Shown: positions 7,155-15,227, counted from the stretch's first letter. The stretch is 20,390 nt of DNA from Clostridiales bacterium (GCA_017649745.1 JAGCGE010000061.1:1-20390), one strand, 5' to 3'. Numbers and translations are program-made. The notes: generated by a model not told the origin, from the sequence alone.

Positions 7155-7553
7155 ATGAAAATCAAGATTATAACAGCGCTATTTTCAGTTTGTATCGCTC
7201 TTTCAGGAATAGCTGGTTTTGCATCCTCTGTGCATGCAAATAGTAATACATACACATTTTCATTTTATAATACACAATCTTCAGGTCACACCACAGGCCA
7301 AGCAAAGGACTCAAGTAAAAAGGTATATGTACATGCAAGTTCAGGACCGGCATTAAAATATACCGTAGAAGGAGCAGTTTCAGGTGGATCGTGGCATACT
7401 AGGTCATCACAGGTGACGATAAACAGTGGACACACAGTACACATTGAAAATTCCGTTCGTAGTCATGGTGAAAACAGAGCAAGACTGCAACTTGTAAGAA
7501 CTACTTCGGGTTACGTATATTCTAAAGGCTCATGGATTCCAGATCCGGAATGA
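7155..7553 (+). CDS. Small secreted protein, cassette 2 (DUF2712-like)
   Basis: A 132-residue protein with a Sec signal peptide, probable cleavage after VHA (residue 28) or GFA (residue 23). The mature part of about 104 residues has no cysteine and is rich in S, T, G and H, with alternating patterns suggesting a beta sandwich (YTFSFYN, KKVYVHASSG, LKYTVEGAV). The ending SKGSWIPDPE and the opening TFSF resemble DUF2712-type secreted proteins found next to ABC transporters; that comparison is from memory. AGGAG at 7143-7147 supports the start. It is the first intact gene behind the second agr-type promoter, so it should be density controlled. A 16-bp hairpin follows it, which may make its mRNA more abundant than that of the transporter genes. 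Confidence 0.75.
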   Translation: MKIKIITALFSVCIALSGIAGFASSVHANSNTYTFSFYNTQSSGHTTGQAKDSSKKVYVHASSGPALKYTVEGAVSGGSWHTRSSQVTINSGHTVHIENSVRSHGENRARLQLVRTTSGYVYSKGSWIPDPE

Positions 7554-7581
7554 TTACTTACGTTTCATAGTTCACGCACGT

Positions 7582-7620
7582 CAACTGTCTCTCTATGTTT
7601 CGATCATAGAGAGATAGTTG
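7582..7620 (+). terminator. Strong hairpin between secreted-protein gene and transporter genes
   Basis: CAACTGTCTCTCTATG (7582-7597) pairs over 16 bp (one G-U) with CATAGAGAGATAGTTG (7605-7620) around a 7-nt loop. No T-tract follows, so it is more likely a partial terminator or an RNA-stabilizing or processing element that sets the ratio of the small secreted protein to the downstream proteins. Confidence 0.6.
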
Positions 7621-7639
7621 TGTTTCATGAGGATAGAAT

Positions 7640-8467
7640 ATGAAGAGAAAACTATCTGTGATAGTTGCAGCTTTAGCATTAGTTGGGTTAATTGCAGCTG
7701 TTATTGCGATTGAGAGGAAGAGTAAGACTCCGATGGACAGATATCTGGAGACAACTCAAACAACAAAGCAACAGGTCAAATATACCCCTGCCAAGATCAT
7801 AGATAATGACGGTGGTTTACAGTATGAATTTCTGTCATATGATCTGATCGACGATAAAGACATAGAAAAGCAGACAAAATATAAAGCGGAGTATTTTGAT
7901 GATGGTAAACTCCCTCCATCGGATTATGTTGTGAAAAAAGTAGATCATGCAGCCATGCGGCGCGATTTCCCGAAATATGATGAGTATGTATCGAGCAATT
8001 GCACAAAGGGCATGACATATGAAGAGGCGGAAGCATTTGAACGCGAACATGAGGCGGAGTATTCTTCGGAAGTGCATGTTAAGACTAAATATTTCTTTAT
8101 CCGATGCCGCATCACTTATATTGGCGGGGGAATAACCGAAGGCAACGAGAAGTGCATTAGTGCTTTTGATTTTCTCATTATGAACGGAAATAAGATGATC
8201 GGTGCGTCCAATCCCGGATGTTACTTTGATCACTCTCAGAATACCGAAGGAGAACGAAAACGTTTCAATTATTACAGATTTGAAAAAGTAGGAGACAGCA
8301 TAGAATGCATTATAGGTGGAAGATTGAGAGATGATGAGGATCATTTTTCGGAAGCAACGGGATACTATGTTGGCTTTCGACCGATGTTGGCAAGTGATGA
8401 AGACCAGTTTAACCCCGCAATCGACGTCAGATGTGTAGCGTTGAAAGATATGCCCAAGGAAGCATAA
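7640..8467 (+). CDS. Membrane-anchored extracellular protein of unknown function
   Basis: A 275-residue protein with an N-terminal hydrophobic segment (residues about 5-24) after KRK and no lipobox cysteine, so it is probably a signal anchor with the rest outside the cell. The outer part has alternating hydrophobic segments (KTKYFFIRCRITYIGGG, CISAFDFLIM) typical of beta-sandwich domains such as DUF4352-like folds. That is only a pattern resemblance. GAGGAT at 7627-7632 supports the start. It is the first of five closely packed genes leading to the ABC-2 transporter. Candidate roles are immunity or a chaperone for the secreted protein; no known family was recognised. Confidence 0.7.
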   Translation: MKRKLSVIVAALALVGLIAAVIAIERKSKTPMDRYLETTQTTKQQVKYTPAKIIDNDGGLQYEFLSYDLIDDKDIEKQTKYKAEYFDDGKLPPSDYVVKKVDHAAMRRDFPKYDEYVSSNCTKGMTYEEAEAFEREHEAEYSSEVHVKTKYFFIRCRITYIGGGITEGNEKCISAFDFLIMNGNKMIGASNPGCYFDHSQNTEGERKRFNYYRFEKVGDSIECIIGGRLRDDEDHFSEATGYYVGFRPMLASDEDQFNPAIDVRCVALKDMPKEA

Positions 8468-8469
8468 AG

Positions 8470-9006
8470 ATGAAAAAGATAATAGTGGTAATTACAGTCT
8501 GCTTCTTGGTCTTCTGGACAGGGCGGATCATCAGTGTCAATCAAAACCCGCCAATCACAAAGTACTATGAAATTGGTGACATATTGGATTGTGGTGATCT
8601 GGAAGTTTGCTTTATCGAATCTCATCTTGATACTCCTGAGCAGTTCAAAGAACGTTTTGGTGTTGAATCCAATACTTATGACGGTGAACATAAGGTCATA
8701 TCAATTTGTATAAGTGCAACCAATAAATCAGATAAAGAAGCAGATCTTGATAAGATATTTGACTTTCTTGAATGCGGATTTGAGGCGCCGCTATGGGCAA
8801 ATGCAATTGATCCGGAAATAACAAATCAGATCAACAATTTCGGAGAGGAAAAACTTGCTCCGGGAAAAACACGAAAGATATGGTATGTCACGGAAATCTC
8901 AAAGCAATGCTACAAGGAGTCAACATGGAATCACATTAACGAGTGTCAGTTTAATTATATATTGACTCTTTCGCCGCAAAAGATCGCAGTGAGGCTTAAA
9001 GTATGA
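8470..9006 (+). CDS. Second membrane-anchored extracellular protein
   Basis: A 178-residue protein starting 2 nt after the previous stop, with an N-terminal hydrophobic helix (about residues 3-20) and an extracellular part. The motif YYEIGDILDCGDLEVCFIESHL is followed by KVISICISATNKSDKEAD, a two-block pattern like that in DUF4352-type proteins. The preceding protein has a similar order (LQYEFLSYDLIDDKD, then KYFFIRCRITY), so the two may be distant paralogues. ATG 8470 was chosen over an upstream in-frame start that would lie inside the previous gene. It overlaps the permease gene by ATGA. The function is unknown, probably linked to the transporter. Confidence 0.7.
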   Translation: MKKIIVVITVCFLVFWTGRIISVNQNPPITKYYEIGDILDCGDLEVCFIESHLDTPEQFKERFGVESNTYDGEHKVISICISATNKSDKEADLDKIFDFLECGFEAPLWANAIDPEITNQINNFGEEKLAPGKTRKIWYVTEISKQCYKESTWNHINECQFNYILTLSPQKIAVRLKV

Positions 9007-9791
9007 ATACAGTTAAGTTTGAATTGTACCGTGCTTTTCACAGTCGCTCCTTTGTGATAAGTCTTCTGATAGGAAGTGTTATATGTGCACTGGATCTGAT
9101 CACATTTTGCGTTATGGTTGGGCCGGGCGGAAGATATTTGGTTCAAGCCTGGATCGGAACAGACTATCTGTTTGCATATAATCAGATGTTCTATTTTTTG
9201 CTTCCTGTGCTTGCCAGCCTTCCGTATGGCGGATCGCTATATACGGATGTTAAGAACGGATACGACAAGAATATCTGTGTGAAAGCTTCAAGACTAAACT
9301 ATGCATTTGCTAAAAGTGTATCTGTATTTCTGTCAGGGTTTGTTAGTGTATGTTTACCACTTGTGGTGAACTTGTTTATTGCTGCCGGGATGTATTCGAA
9401 CTACGTACCGGAGAGACTGAATGCCACTAGCATAGCTCTGGATGACATTTATCTGTTTGCGGCAATATTTGATAAGAATCCTGCTATATATTGTCTGGTT
9501 TATATACTGGTCGACAGCCTGTTTGCGGGAGCGATGGCTCTAACCTCATTAAGCTTAACCGTAAAAGTCAAGAGCAGTTTCACTGCGGTAGTAACACCGA
9601 TGGTCTTATTCTTTATGTTCGACATCTTTGTCGGAGTTAAAGACTACGGTAACTGGTCTGTTTTATCTATGTTGAATCCGAGACAGTATATGCATTTTTA
9701 TTGGTATCAAATGCTGATAGCTTTCCTCGTCATATTGATCGTTAACGTGGCAGTGATAACAATAACATCAAAAAAGAGGGATATTCTATGA
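9003..9791 (+). CDS. ABC-2-type permease
   Basis: A 262-residue protein with about six membrane helices and short loops, typical of ABC-2 permeases in bacteriocin immunity and antibiotic export (BcrB/LanE-like). The loop with YGGSLYTDVKNGYDKNI is typical: it contains the G-x-x-x-x-D...G segment and basic residues that contact the ATPase. It is joined to both neighbours by ATGA overlaps, at 9003 with the anchored protein and at 9788 with the ATPase, giving strong translational coupling. With the ATPase and the permease at 10434 it forms one transporter. Confidence 0.85.
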   Translation: MNTVKFELYRAFHSRSFVISLLIGSVICALDLITFCVMVGPGGRYLVQAWIGTDYLFAYNQMFYFLLPVLASLPYGGSLYTDVKNGYDKNICVKASRLNYAFAKSVSVFLSGFVSVCLPLVVNLFIAAGMYSNYVPERLNATSIALDDIYLFAAIFDKNPAIYCLVYILVDSLFAGAMALTSLSLTVKVKSSFTAVVTPMVLFFMFDIFVGVKDYGNWSVLSMLNPRQYMHFYWYQMLIAFLVILIVNVAVITITSKKRDIL

Positions 9792-10447
9792 GTGAGATCA
9801 AGATCGAAGATCTGAGTAAAAGCATAAAGGGCGCATTGATACTGGATAAGGTATCTATAACGCTGACATCAGGAAAGATATACGGTTTGAGAGGCAAGAA
9901 CGGATCCGGCAAGACAATGCTCATGCGCGCTATGTCGGGACTCCTTATTCCGGATTCAGGGTCTGTGATCATTAACGGAAAAACACTTCACAAAGACATC
10001 TCATTTCCTGAAAGCATCGGAATACTTATTGAAAACCCGGCTTTCCTCCCACAATATACAGGCTTTAAGAACCTGAAGCTTCTTGCAGGCTTAACGGGAG
10101 ACATTTCAGATGATGAGATCAGAACTGCATTAGACCGTGTAGGACTTGATCCTGAGGATAAGAGAACTTATAGGAAGTATTCTCTCGGTATGAAGCAAAA
10201 GCTCGGCATTGCAAACGCGATTATGGGAGAGCCGGATATCATCATCCTTGATGAGCCGATCAATGCCCTCGATGAGGAAAGCGTAAAGAAGATAAAGAAA
10301 GTCCTTCTTGAGATCAGAGATAAGGACAAACTGATAATCATCGCCTGCCACGACAGGGAAGAACTCGAATATTTAAGCGACATTATCTATGAGATCAAAG
10401 ACGGCTCTATCGTTGACAGAAAGGAGCTGACTTATGACAACGCTTAA
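9788..10447 (+). CDS. BcrA-type ABC ATPase
   Basis: A 219-residue ATPase: Walker A GKNGSGKT (36-43), signature YSLGMKQ (131-137), Walker B IIILDEP (151-157), D-loop ALD, H-loop H188. The Q-loop position carries ENPAFLPQYTGFKNL, with E instead of Q, and the signature is SLGMKQ rather than SGGQ. Both are usual in the BcrA/immunity subfamily (self-protection against antimicrobial peptides) and set it apart from the LolD-type ATPase of cassette 1. The two transporters are therefore unrelated in origin. It is coupled to the flanking permeases. Confidence 0.92.
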   Translation: MSEIKIEDLSKSIKGALILDKVSITLTSGKIYGLRGKNGSGKTMLMRAMSGLLIPDSGSVIINGKTLHKDISFPESIGILIENPAFLPQYTGFKNLKLLAGLTGDISDDEIRTALDRVGLDPEDKRTYRKYSLGMKQKLGIANAIMGEPDIIILDEPINALDEESVKKIKKVLLEIRDKDKLIIIACHDREELEYLSDIIYEIKDGSIVDRKELTYDNA

Positions 10448-11261
10448 GCTGCTGAAGCGTGATATCAAGCTGGGTATCATTGAACGGCTTTTTCTGTATT
10501 TGGTGGTCTTGTTCACTTTCTTTATGGTAAAGGACTGTTCGAGAGCTGTAGCTGATATACAGGTCCGGTATTCCATGCAATCACCGGTCACGATAATGGA
10601 TTATTACGTTTATTGCGTGTCGGGCATGGGCTTCTACCAGTTTGATCCGACAGAAGGATTTTTGATCCCGTACTTATGGTTCATAACGCAGTTGGGAATA
10701 TCATATATCATTGCTTATTATGCCGAACAGGATTATACGGATAACGGGGTAAATGTAATGATAGCAGGACGAAACCGTTCTGCCTGGTGGTTTTCCAAAG
10801 TGATATGGTGCGTATTATCCGTATTGCTATACTTTTTTGCAACCTTCCTTTCTTGTTCGGTATTTGCAATGTTTTATGGTGCAAAGCCATCGCTAGGAGT
10901 GACGGATGAGTTCCTGAAGATCGTTTATGGATACAACATTAATTATCTTCCTTATAAGGATCTTATGCTGATCGTGTTCGTTGTACCTATTGCCGTTACT
11001 GCCGGAATATGTCTTGTTCAGATGCTCATGAGTTTTATCATTTCGCCGGTCACGAGTTTTGCCTTAACATGTGCCGTCTATATCCTGTCGGCATACTATA
11101 CCGCTTGGTTTCTCCCGGGCAGTTTTACCATGTGGGTCAGGAGTTCATATTTCGATGTGAGAGGCCTAAACCCGCTCAGCGGATTGCTTATCGCGGCGTT
11201 TATGGTAATTGCCGTTGTTGTTTTGGGAAAGAGTTATTTTGAAAAGAAAGATGTTATATAA
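10434..11261 (+). CDS. ABC-2-type permease, second subunit
   Basis: A 275-residue membrane protein with about six to seven hydrophobic helices. ATG 10434 overlaps the ATPase end by 14 nt and has AAGGAG just upstream. It has little sequence similarity to the permease at 9003, so the transporter is probably a heterodimer with one ATPase serving both. The extracytoplasmic segment YVYCVSGMGFYQFDPTEGF lies between the first two helices. It is the last gene of cassette 2; 73 nt without a clear terminator separate it from the next gene. Confidence 0.82.
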   Translation: MTTLKLLKRDIKLGIIERLFLYLVVLFTFFMVKDCSRAVADIQVRYSMQSPVTIMDYYVYCVSGMGFYQFDPTEGFLIPYLWFITQLGISYIIAYYAEQDYTDNGVNVMIAGRNRSAWWFSKVIWCVLSVLLYFFATFLSCSVFAMFYGAKPSLGVTDEFLKIVYGYNINYLPYKDLMLIVFVVPIAVTAGICLVQMLMSFIISPVTSFALTCAVYILSAYYTAWFLPGSFTMWVRSSYFDVRGLNPLSGLLIAAFMVIAVVVLGKSYFEKKDVI

Positions 11262-11334
11262 CAAATCAATATATGTGATTTAAGGAACGATTGTTGTTTG
11301 GATTAACAGATACATTTAACGAGGAGGAAAGAAT

Positions 11335-11523
11335 ATGTATACGTATATTGGATCTGAAAATGATTACAAAGATAAATTTGACCAAGCTGAATATGCATAC
11401 GAACGAGAAGATTGGAGAACAGCATTTGGCTATTATAATGCTTGTCTTGATTATGCAGAAAAACATGGAAAACCGACTTCGTATCTTGAGATGCGGATGG
11501 ATGACTGTCGATCACATTTTTAA
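11335..11523 (+). CDS. 62-residue helical protein, TPR-like
   Basis: ATG 11335 follows GAGGAGG at 11320-11326, a very strong ribosome binding site, so a short real gene is likely. The peptide starts MYTYIGSENDYKDKF and continues with QAEYAYEREDWRTAFGYYNACLDYAEKHG, which matches the helix-turn-helix hydrophobic pattern of one tetratricopeptide unit (A..Y...DW..A..YY..CLDYAE). Overlapping ORFs in this stretch lack such a binding site and are rejected. It is 50 nt upstream of the AbiGi/DUF2971-like gene and has no recognised function of its own; it may be a partner protein. Confidence 0.6.
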   Translation: MYTYIGSENDYKDKFDQAEYAYEREDWRTAFGYYNACLDYAEKHGKPTSYLEMRMDDCRSHF

Positions 11524-11573
11524 CAGTATGGAATTATAAAGTATATAGATATAAGTATTTAGGAGGTTTTCGT

Positions 11574-12173
11574 ATGAATGCAGACTTTTGGAGAGACAGA
11601 ATTTCAAGCCGATCGGATCTAGCCGCACGAATTACTCACCTTACACGTGGTGATACCGATGACGATGCTTTTGAAACATTGTGGAAAATTCTTCGAGAGA
11701 AAACACTTACAGCAAGCGGTAACGAGGGATTCATTGTTGGTGATAAGAAAGCTGTGTGTTTTCAAGAGGTCCCTTTGTATGCCATTGCCGAAAACCTTAT
11801 TTTTGAGGATGCTCTGGAAGGAAAGAACAGGTACTCTCATTTTGGACTTAGATTTAATAAAATCAGGATGTTCAAATTAGGAGCACGTCCGGTAATCTAT
11901 GGAAAAACGGAAGAACTCAAGCGTATGTTACCCAAAGATGAATATTGGAGAATTGTTAATCAGGATTTGGGTTCTAAATTAGTTGTCGACTGGAGTCATG
12001 AACGTGAATGGAGACTCGTATCAGATTATCATTTTGAATACTCTGATACTGAAATATTGGTTAAAGATAACCATTATTACATCAAGCTTATAAAGAGATG
12101 TATTAAAGAGAATATACTTGATATTTTGGAGAACGTAAACGGAATAATACCGCTAAATAGTGTTATTTCATGA
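11574..12173 (+). CDS. AbiGi/DUF2971-like protein, possible abortive-infection factor
   Basis: A 199-residue cytosolic protein. The pattern ITHLTRGDTDDDAFETL, then VCFQEVPL, then YSHFGLRFNK, then GARPVIYG, then DWSHEREWRL recalls the AbiGi antitoxin and DUF2971 families, which are linked to phage-abortive systems. The blocks (an N-terminal TH-T region, a central CF-E-PL region and a late glutamate-rich motif HEREWR) also occur in ADP-ribosyltransferase-like folds. That idea is a weak inference. The start is supported by TTTAGGAGG about 8 nt upstream. No AbiGii-like partner is seen beside it; the neighbours are tiny genes. Assignment rests on remembered motifs only. Confidence 0.5.
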   Translation: MNADFWRDRISSRSDLAARITHLTRGDTDDDAFETLWKILREKTLTASGNEGFIVGDKKAVCFQEVPLYAIAENLIFEDALEGKNRYSHFGLRFNKIRMFKLGARPVIYGKTEELKRMLPKDEYWRIVNQDLGSKLVVDWSHEREWRLVSDYHFEYSDTEILVKDNHYYIKLIKRCIKENILDILENVNGIIPLNSVIS

Positions 12174-12240
12174 GAAATAATGCGTATTACATTTGAAAAC
12201 ATATCCTATCTTTGCGGAGAAAAACAAGGAGGAATGTAAT

Positions 12241-12375
12241 ATGAGACGAGTACAAGAAAGCAAATGTGCAATTTGTGGAGCTTGGTGCCAAGGCTTTGAA
12301 AGCGAATATGGCATTATTTGTGCTGATTGTTTTAAAAAGAAAAAAGGAATTTGGCCGTGGGAAATTGATGACTGA
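12241..12375 (+). CDS. 44-residue zinc-ribbon mini-protein
   Basis: ATG 12241 has AGGAGGA a few bases upstream (12228-12233). The peptide contains CAIC (C9, C12), C16, and CADC (C27, C30) followed by FKKKKG, a treble-clef or zinc-ribbon-like arrangement of two CxxC knuckles 14 residues apart. A longer frame starting at TTG 12193 begins before this ribosome binding site and is not preferred. Such mini-proteins often bind nucleic acid or act as modifiers of a neighbour; which applies here is unknown. Confidence 0.6.
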   Translation: MRRVQESKCAICGAWCQGFESEYGIICADCFKKKKGIWPWEIDD

Positions 12376-12416
12376 TGTATGTAAATTGATTATAACGAAA
12401 GGATTTCAGAATAGAT

Positions 12417-12596
12417 ATGCATGTTAATTATGTCGTAGTTAAAAATGCTAATGGTGATTGGGGTGTTAAGCGCCAAGGATCAGGCAGTTTTAGTATGCAT
12501 GCTGAGAATAAAACCGAAGCGGTTAAATTGGGAAGGGTGTTAAGCATAAAAAACAACGGAAAACTTGTAATAGTTGAAAAAACTATAAGTAACTAA
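12417..12596 (+). CDS. 59-residue DUF2188-like protein
   Basis: ATG 12417 opens a 59-codon frame ending at TAA 12594-12596, with AAGGAT at 12399-12404 as a somewhat distant binding site. The peptide has the DUF2188 pattern: a strand (HVNYVVVKNANGDWGVKRQG), then a helix rich in A and E (NKTEAVKLGRVLS), then a closing strand (NNGKLVIVEK). DUF2188 members are small, widespread proteins, often beside restriction or conjugative genes, and of unknown role. It lies in the same direction as the hydrolase gene downstream. Confidence 0.6.
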   Translation: MHVNYVVVKNANGDWGVKRQGSGSFSMHAENKTEAVKLGRVLSIKNNGKLVIVEKTISN

Positions 12597-12630
12597 AATA
12601 TGATTTGAAAGGCGAGAAAATGGTGTGATT

Positions 12631-13488
12631 ATGAGAAAGAAAAGCAAACCTATAGTTGCAATAATGTATGATTTTGATAAAACACTTTGTACTAAAGATA
12701 TGCAGGAATACACCTTCATACCAAATGTTGGTTTAACACCGAAAGACTTTTGGAAAGAGTCGAATCAGCTCGCCAAGGACAAGAAGATGGATGCAATTTT
12801 AGCATATATGTATCTTATGATTGAGAAAGCGCATGCTGCAAGGGTGAGTATCAGGAGAAACGAGTTTGTTAAAATGGGCAAAGATTTACAATTCTTTCCT
12901 GGAGTAATAGATTGGTTTAAGCGAATCAATAGTATTGGTGATGAGCTTGGTCTTTCTGTTGAACATTATATAATATCATCCGGTTTGCGTGAGATAATTG
13001 AAGGCTCTAGTATATATAAAGAGTTTAAAGATGTTTTTGCGTGTGAGTATCTTTACAACGAAAATGATGTTGCATGCTGGCCCAAAAATGCTGTTAATTA
13101 TACGACAAAAACCCAATTTCTTTTTAGAATCAATAAGGGTGTTTTAGATATTTCTAATGATAATGATTTAAACACGTATACGCCAGAAGATGACAGACCT
13201 GTACCGTTCCGCAATATGATCTATATTGGTGATGGGCTGACAGATGTGCCTTGTATGAAGCTTGTAAAGATAAATGGCGGTTATTCTATTGCAGTGTTTC
13301 AGCGAGGAAAGAAGAACAAGGTAGAAGATTTGATAACCAACAATCGTGTGAATTTTATTGAGCCCGCTGACTATTCTGAAGGTTCAGATTTGGATAAAAC
13401 CGTTAAGCTTATCTTAAGCAAAATGGCGATGGTAAATGATCTTACCCAAAAGACTAAATCTCAGTTAGTTAAAATTGGGAAGGCGTAA
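12631..13488 (+). CDS. HAD-superfamily hydrolase/phosphatase
   Basis: A 285-residue protein with all four HAD motifs: motif I DFDKTL (nucleophile D14, acid D16), motif II IISSG (near 115), a motif III lysine in KTQFLFRINKG (near 160), and motif IV YIGDGLTDVPC (near 195). It should be a cytosolic phosphatase or phosphonatase. Its substrate cannot be told. The gene ends 24 nt from the convergent AbiE-type toxin gene. ATG 12631 is preferred; an in-frame GTG at 12625 is possible, since AAAGGCGAG at 12608-12616 could serve either. It often appears in integrative elements, which fits the neighbourhood. Confidence 0.85.
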   Translation: MRKKSKPIVAIMYDFDKTLCTKDMQEYTFIPNVGLTPKDFWKESNQLAKDKKMDAILAYMYLMIEKAHAARVSIRRNEFVKMGKDLQFFPGVIDWFKRINSIGDELGLSVEHYIISSGLREIIEGSSIYKEFKDVFACEYLYNENDVACWPKNAVNYTTKTQFLFRINKGVLDISNDNDLNTYTPEDDRPVPFRNMIYIGDGLTDVPCMKLVKINGGYSIAVFQRGKKNKVEDLITNNRVNFIEPADYSEGSDLDKTVKLILSKMAMVNDLTQKTKSQLVKIGKA

Positions 13489-13512
13489 ATGAAAACATAT
13501 ATTCATACTCTT

Positions 13513-14574
13513 TTATTTGCTTCTTCCCGGATTGCTTTTCTCAGGTTTATTCTGATATGACTTATTTATAGTGGTTTTTTGTTTGAGTGCATCCGGGAGT
13601 TTATAATGCATCCAAGCGGATGATTTCCGCAAAGTCTTGTATATATCAGAGATGGCGTTTACTGCATCAGCAAATGAAATACGATCTTTCTTGCGAAGAA
13701 CATATTGATTCTGCATGATATCGTAAGCATTCATTACATCGCGGTTATTTGCAATGCCTGTGAAAAAAGAAAACTCCTGTGGCGTTATACCAGGTATTCC
13801 ATCCAATCGGCCGGACTCTTCTTCCATTCGTATATCAAGAAGGTGAGCCATAAGATCATCATTGTTATACAAGTTCTGTATCCTTGGCAGCTTTGCCATA
13901 ACAGCTAGATCATACACATGTTTTGCTGCCTCAAACGCACGATGAGGATCCTTTGAAGAGCGTGTATAGGCTTCTGCCGCAAATAACTTGTCAATATAGG
14001 CCCGTTCCAGAGATATGGTCATAATAGGGAACGGCTTTACATCATATTGGCTTTCAAGAATGGATTTCTGTTCATCTGTGGCATAGTTGTAAAGCATGGG
14101 GGCAATTTCCATGCTTTCAACCGGTTCACTGATAGTAAACGATGTTGCTTCTATCTTAAGTCTTCCAAAGCGTTGTAAAGCATCGTTTTCATCGTAAACG
14201 GTTACAGGATCATAATCATATACAGTTATGATCTCTGATCTGTTGGTCCTTCCTTCTTCACGATTCCTGGGTAGTACGGAATACTTTTTAGTAGCATTTT
14301 CCAATCTTTTATCACTTTGTGATCTGCTGCATTCTCGTGTATCTACAGAGAGATCTATGTCTTCTGAGAAGCGATTTATCATTTTAAGAGCCTTATAGAG
14401 AGCGGTGCCGCCTTTGAAGTAAGCAGGAAGACCTTCTTGTTGCTTAACAGATAACTCTTTTAGTACGAGAGTCACATAATAGTCCTTTTCCAGCACATCT
14501 TCACGAATACCACTTTGCGCACGAACAGCATCTATAAGGACTCTAAATGCGGCTTTATCCAGATGTAATTTCAT
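13513..14574 (-). CDS. abiEii: AbiEii-type nucleotidyltransferase toxin
   Basis: A 353-residue protein of the AbiEii/DUF1814 family, the toxin of type IV toxin-antitoxin systems that blocks growth by modifying tRNA or other targets with nucleotides. Motifs are clear: the EKDYYVTLVL region (29-38), GGTALYK (55-61), and RFSEDIDLSVD (68-78), the nucleotidyltransferase metal-binding acids, then ERAYIDKLFAAEA and HVYDLAVM near 190-235. It overlaps the upstream antitoxin gene by ATGA. Its 40-residue C-terminal tail is basic and rich in K, N and S. Biological outcome, phage abortive infection or element stability, is inferred from family. Confidence 0.88.
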   Translation of the reverse strand: MKLHLDKAAFRVLIDAVRAQSGIREDVLEKDYYVTLVLKELSVKQQEGLPAYFKGGTALYKALKMINRFSEDIDLSVDTRECSRSQSDKRLENATKKYSVLPRNREEGRTNRSEIITVYDYDPVTVYDENDALQRFGRLKIEATSFTISEPVESMEIAPMLYNYATDEQKSILESQYDVKPFPIMTISLERAYIDKLFAAEAYTRSSKDPHRAFEAAKHVYDLAVMAKLPRIQNLYNNDDLMAHLLDIRMEEESGRLDGIPGITPQEFSFFTGIANNRDVMNAYDIMQNQYVLRKKDRISFADAVNAISDIYKTLRKSSAWMHYKLPDALKQKTTINKSYQNKPEKSNPGRSK

Positions 14575-15227
14575 GCAATCATCTCCTTTTCAGCTGCAGT
14601 TTGTGCCAGTTGCAGTATTGTTCTTTGCGGATAATACTTATTAGCTAGAGCAAGAAGCAAGTCATATCTCAGTTTTTTCTTTTCGATATAAGAAGCAAGA
14701 ATCCTATAGGGGTCTTCTACGTCGATTGGGGTGCGATTCAGCATTTCCAGAACATCCAGAAACTGAAGATAATCTTTATTTTTCCGTGTAATGATTACTT
14801 TAGGAGGGCAAACCGAAACATTGAGCTTTTCATCGCGACGCAAACATTCTTTTACTGCATTAGTAGCGATTAATCGAGCATTAGGTAATTGCGTTGTTAA
14901 TCCCAGCTTATATAATAATCTGGCACCGGTTTCATAGCCTTGGTCATTATCCATGTACTTACGCAGTATAAGTAATTCCTTATTTATGCCGGTTTCTCCA
15001 AATGGTGTTTCTTCAGTACGATAATAGATACCTTTCTGAAAGAACCTGAGATTAGGTATCTGCTTCCGTGTCATAATTCGTTTCATAACTACGGCAACAG
15101 CAGCGTTAGCTTTATCAATAGGCAAGTTATAATCTTTCATGACCATATTTCCAATATCCGCAACAAAGATAGGTGCAGAAAAAGGACATTTCTTTATATA
15201 TTCAACTACATAATTATAATAAGTCAT
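14571..15227 (-). CDS. DUF6088/AbiEi-like antitoxin and autorepressor
   Basis: A 218-residue partner of the AbiEii toxin, transcribed first. The N-terminal 75 residues look like a winged-helix DNA-binding domain (YNYVVEYIKKC..., AAVAVVMKRIMTRKQI), followed by the family block YETGARLLYKLGLTTQ and NARLIATNA. The ATG at 15227 was selected because AGGGG lies just upstream on the minus strand and because the preceding 51 in-frame codons are AT-rich and lack a binding site. In the AbiE family this protein both neutralises the toxin and represses its own promoter. A perfect dyad next to its -10 (15268-15282) is a candidate operator. Confidence 0.82.
   Translation of the reverse strand: MTYYNYVVEYIKKCPFSAPIFVADIGNMVMKDYNLPIDKANAAVAVVMKRIMTRKQIPNLRFFQKGIYYRTEETPFGETGINKELLILRKYMDNDQGYETGARLLYKLGLTTQLPNARLIATNAVKECLRRDEKLNVSVCPPKVIITRKNKDYLQFLDVLEMLNRTPIDVEDPYRILASYIEKKKLRYDLLLALANKYYPQRTILQLAQTAAEKEMIA

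Noticed and set aside
7835..8344. 169-codon open frame on the minus strand
   Set aside because: It lies fully inside the well-supported gene 7640-8467, has no ribosome binding site and an unnatural composition; it is a shadow frame.
11291..11539. Overlapping frames on both strands around the 62-residue gene
   Set aside because: Only the frame starting at ATG 11335 has a GAGGAGG site at correct distance.
12193..12240. Longer form of the zinc-ribbon gene from TTG 12193
   Set aside because: The strong AGGAGGA at 12228-12233 lies inside that extension and serves ATG 12241.
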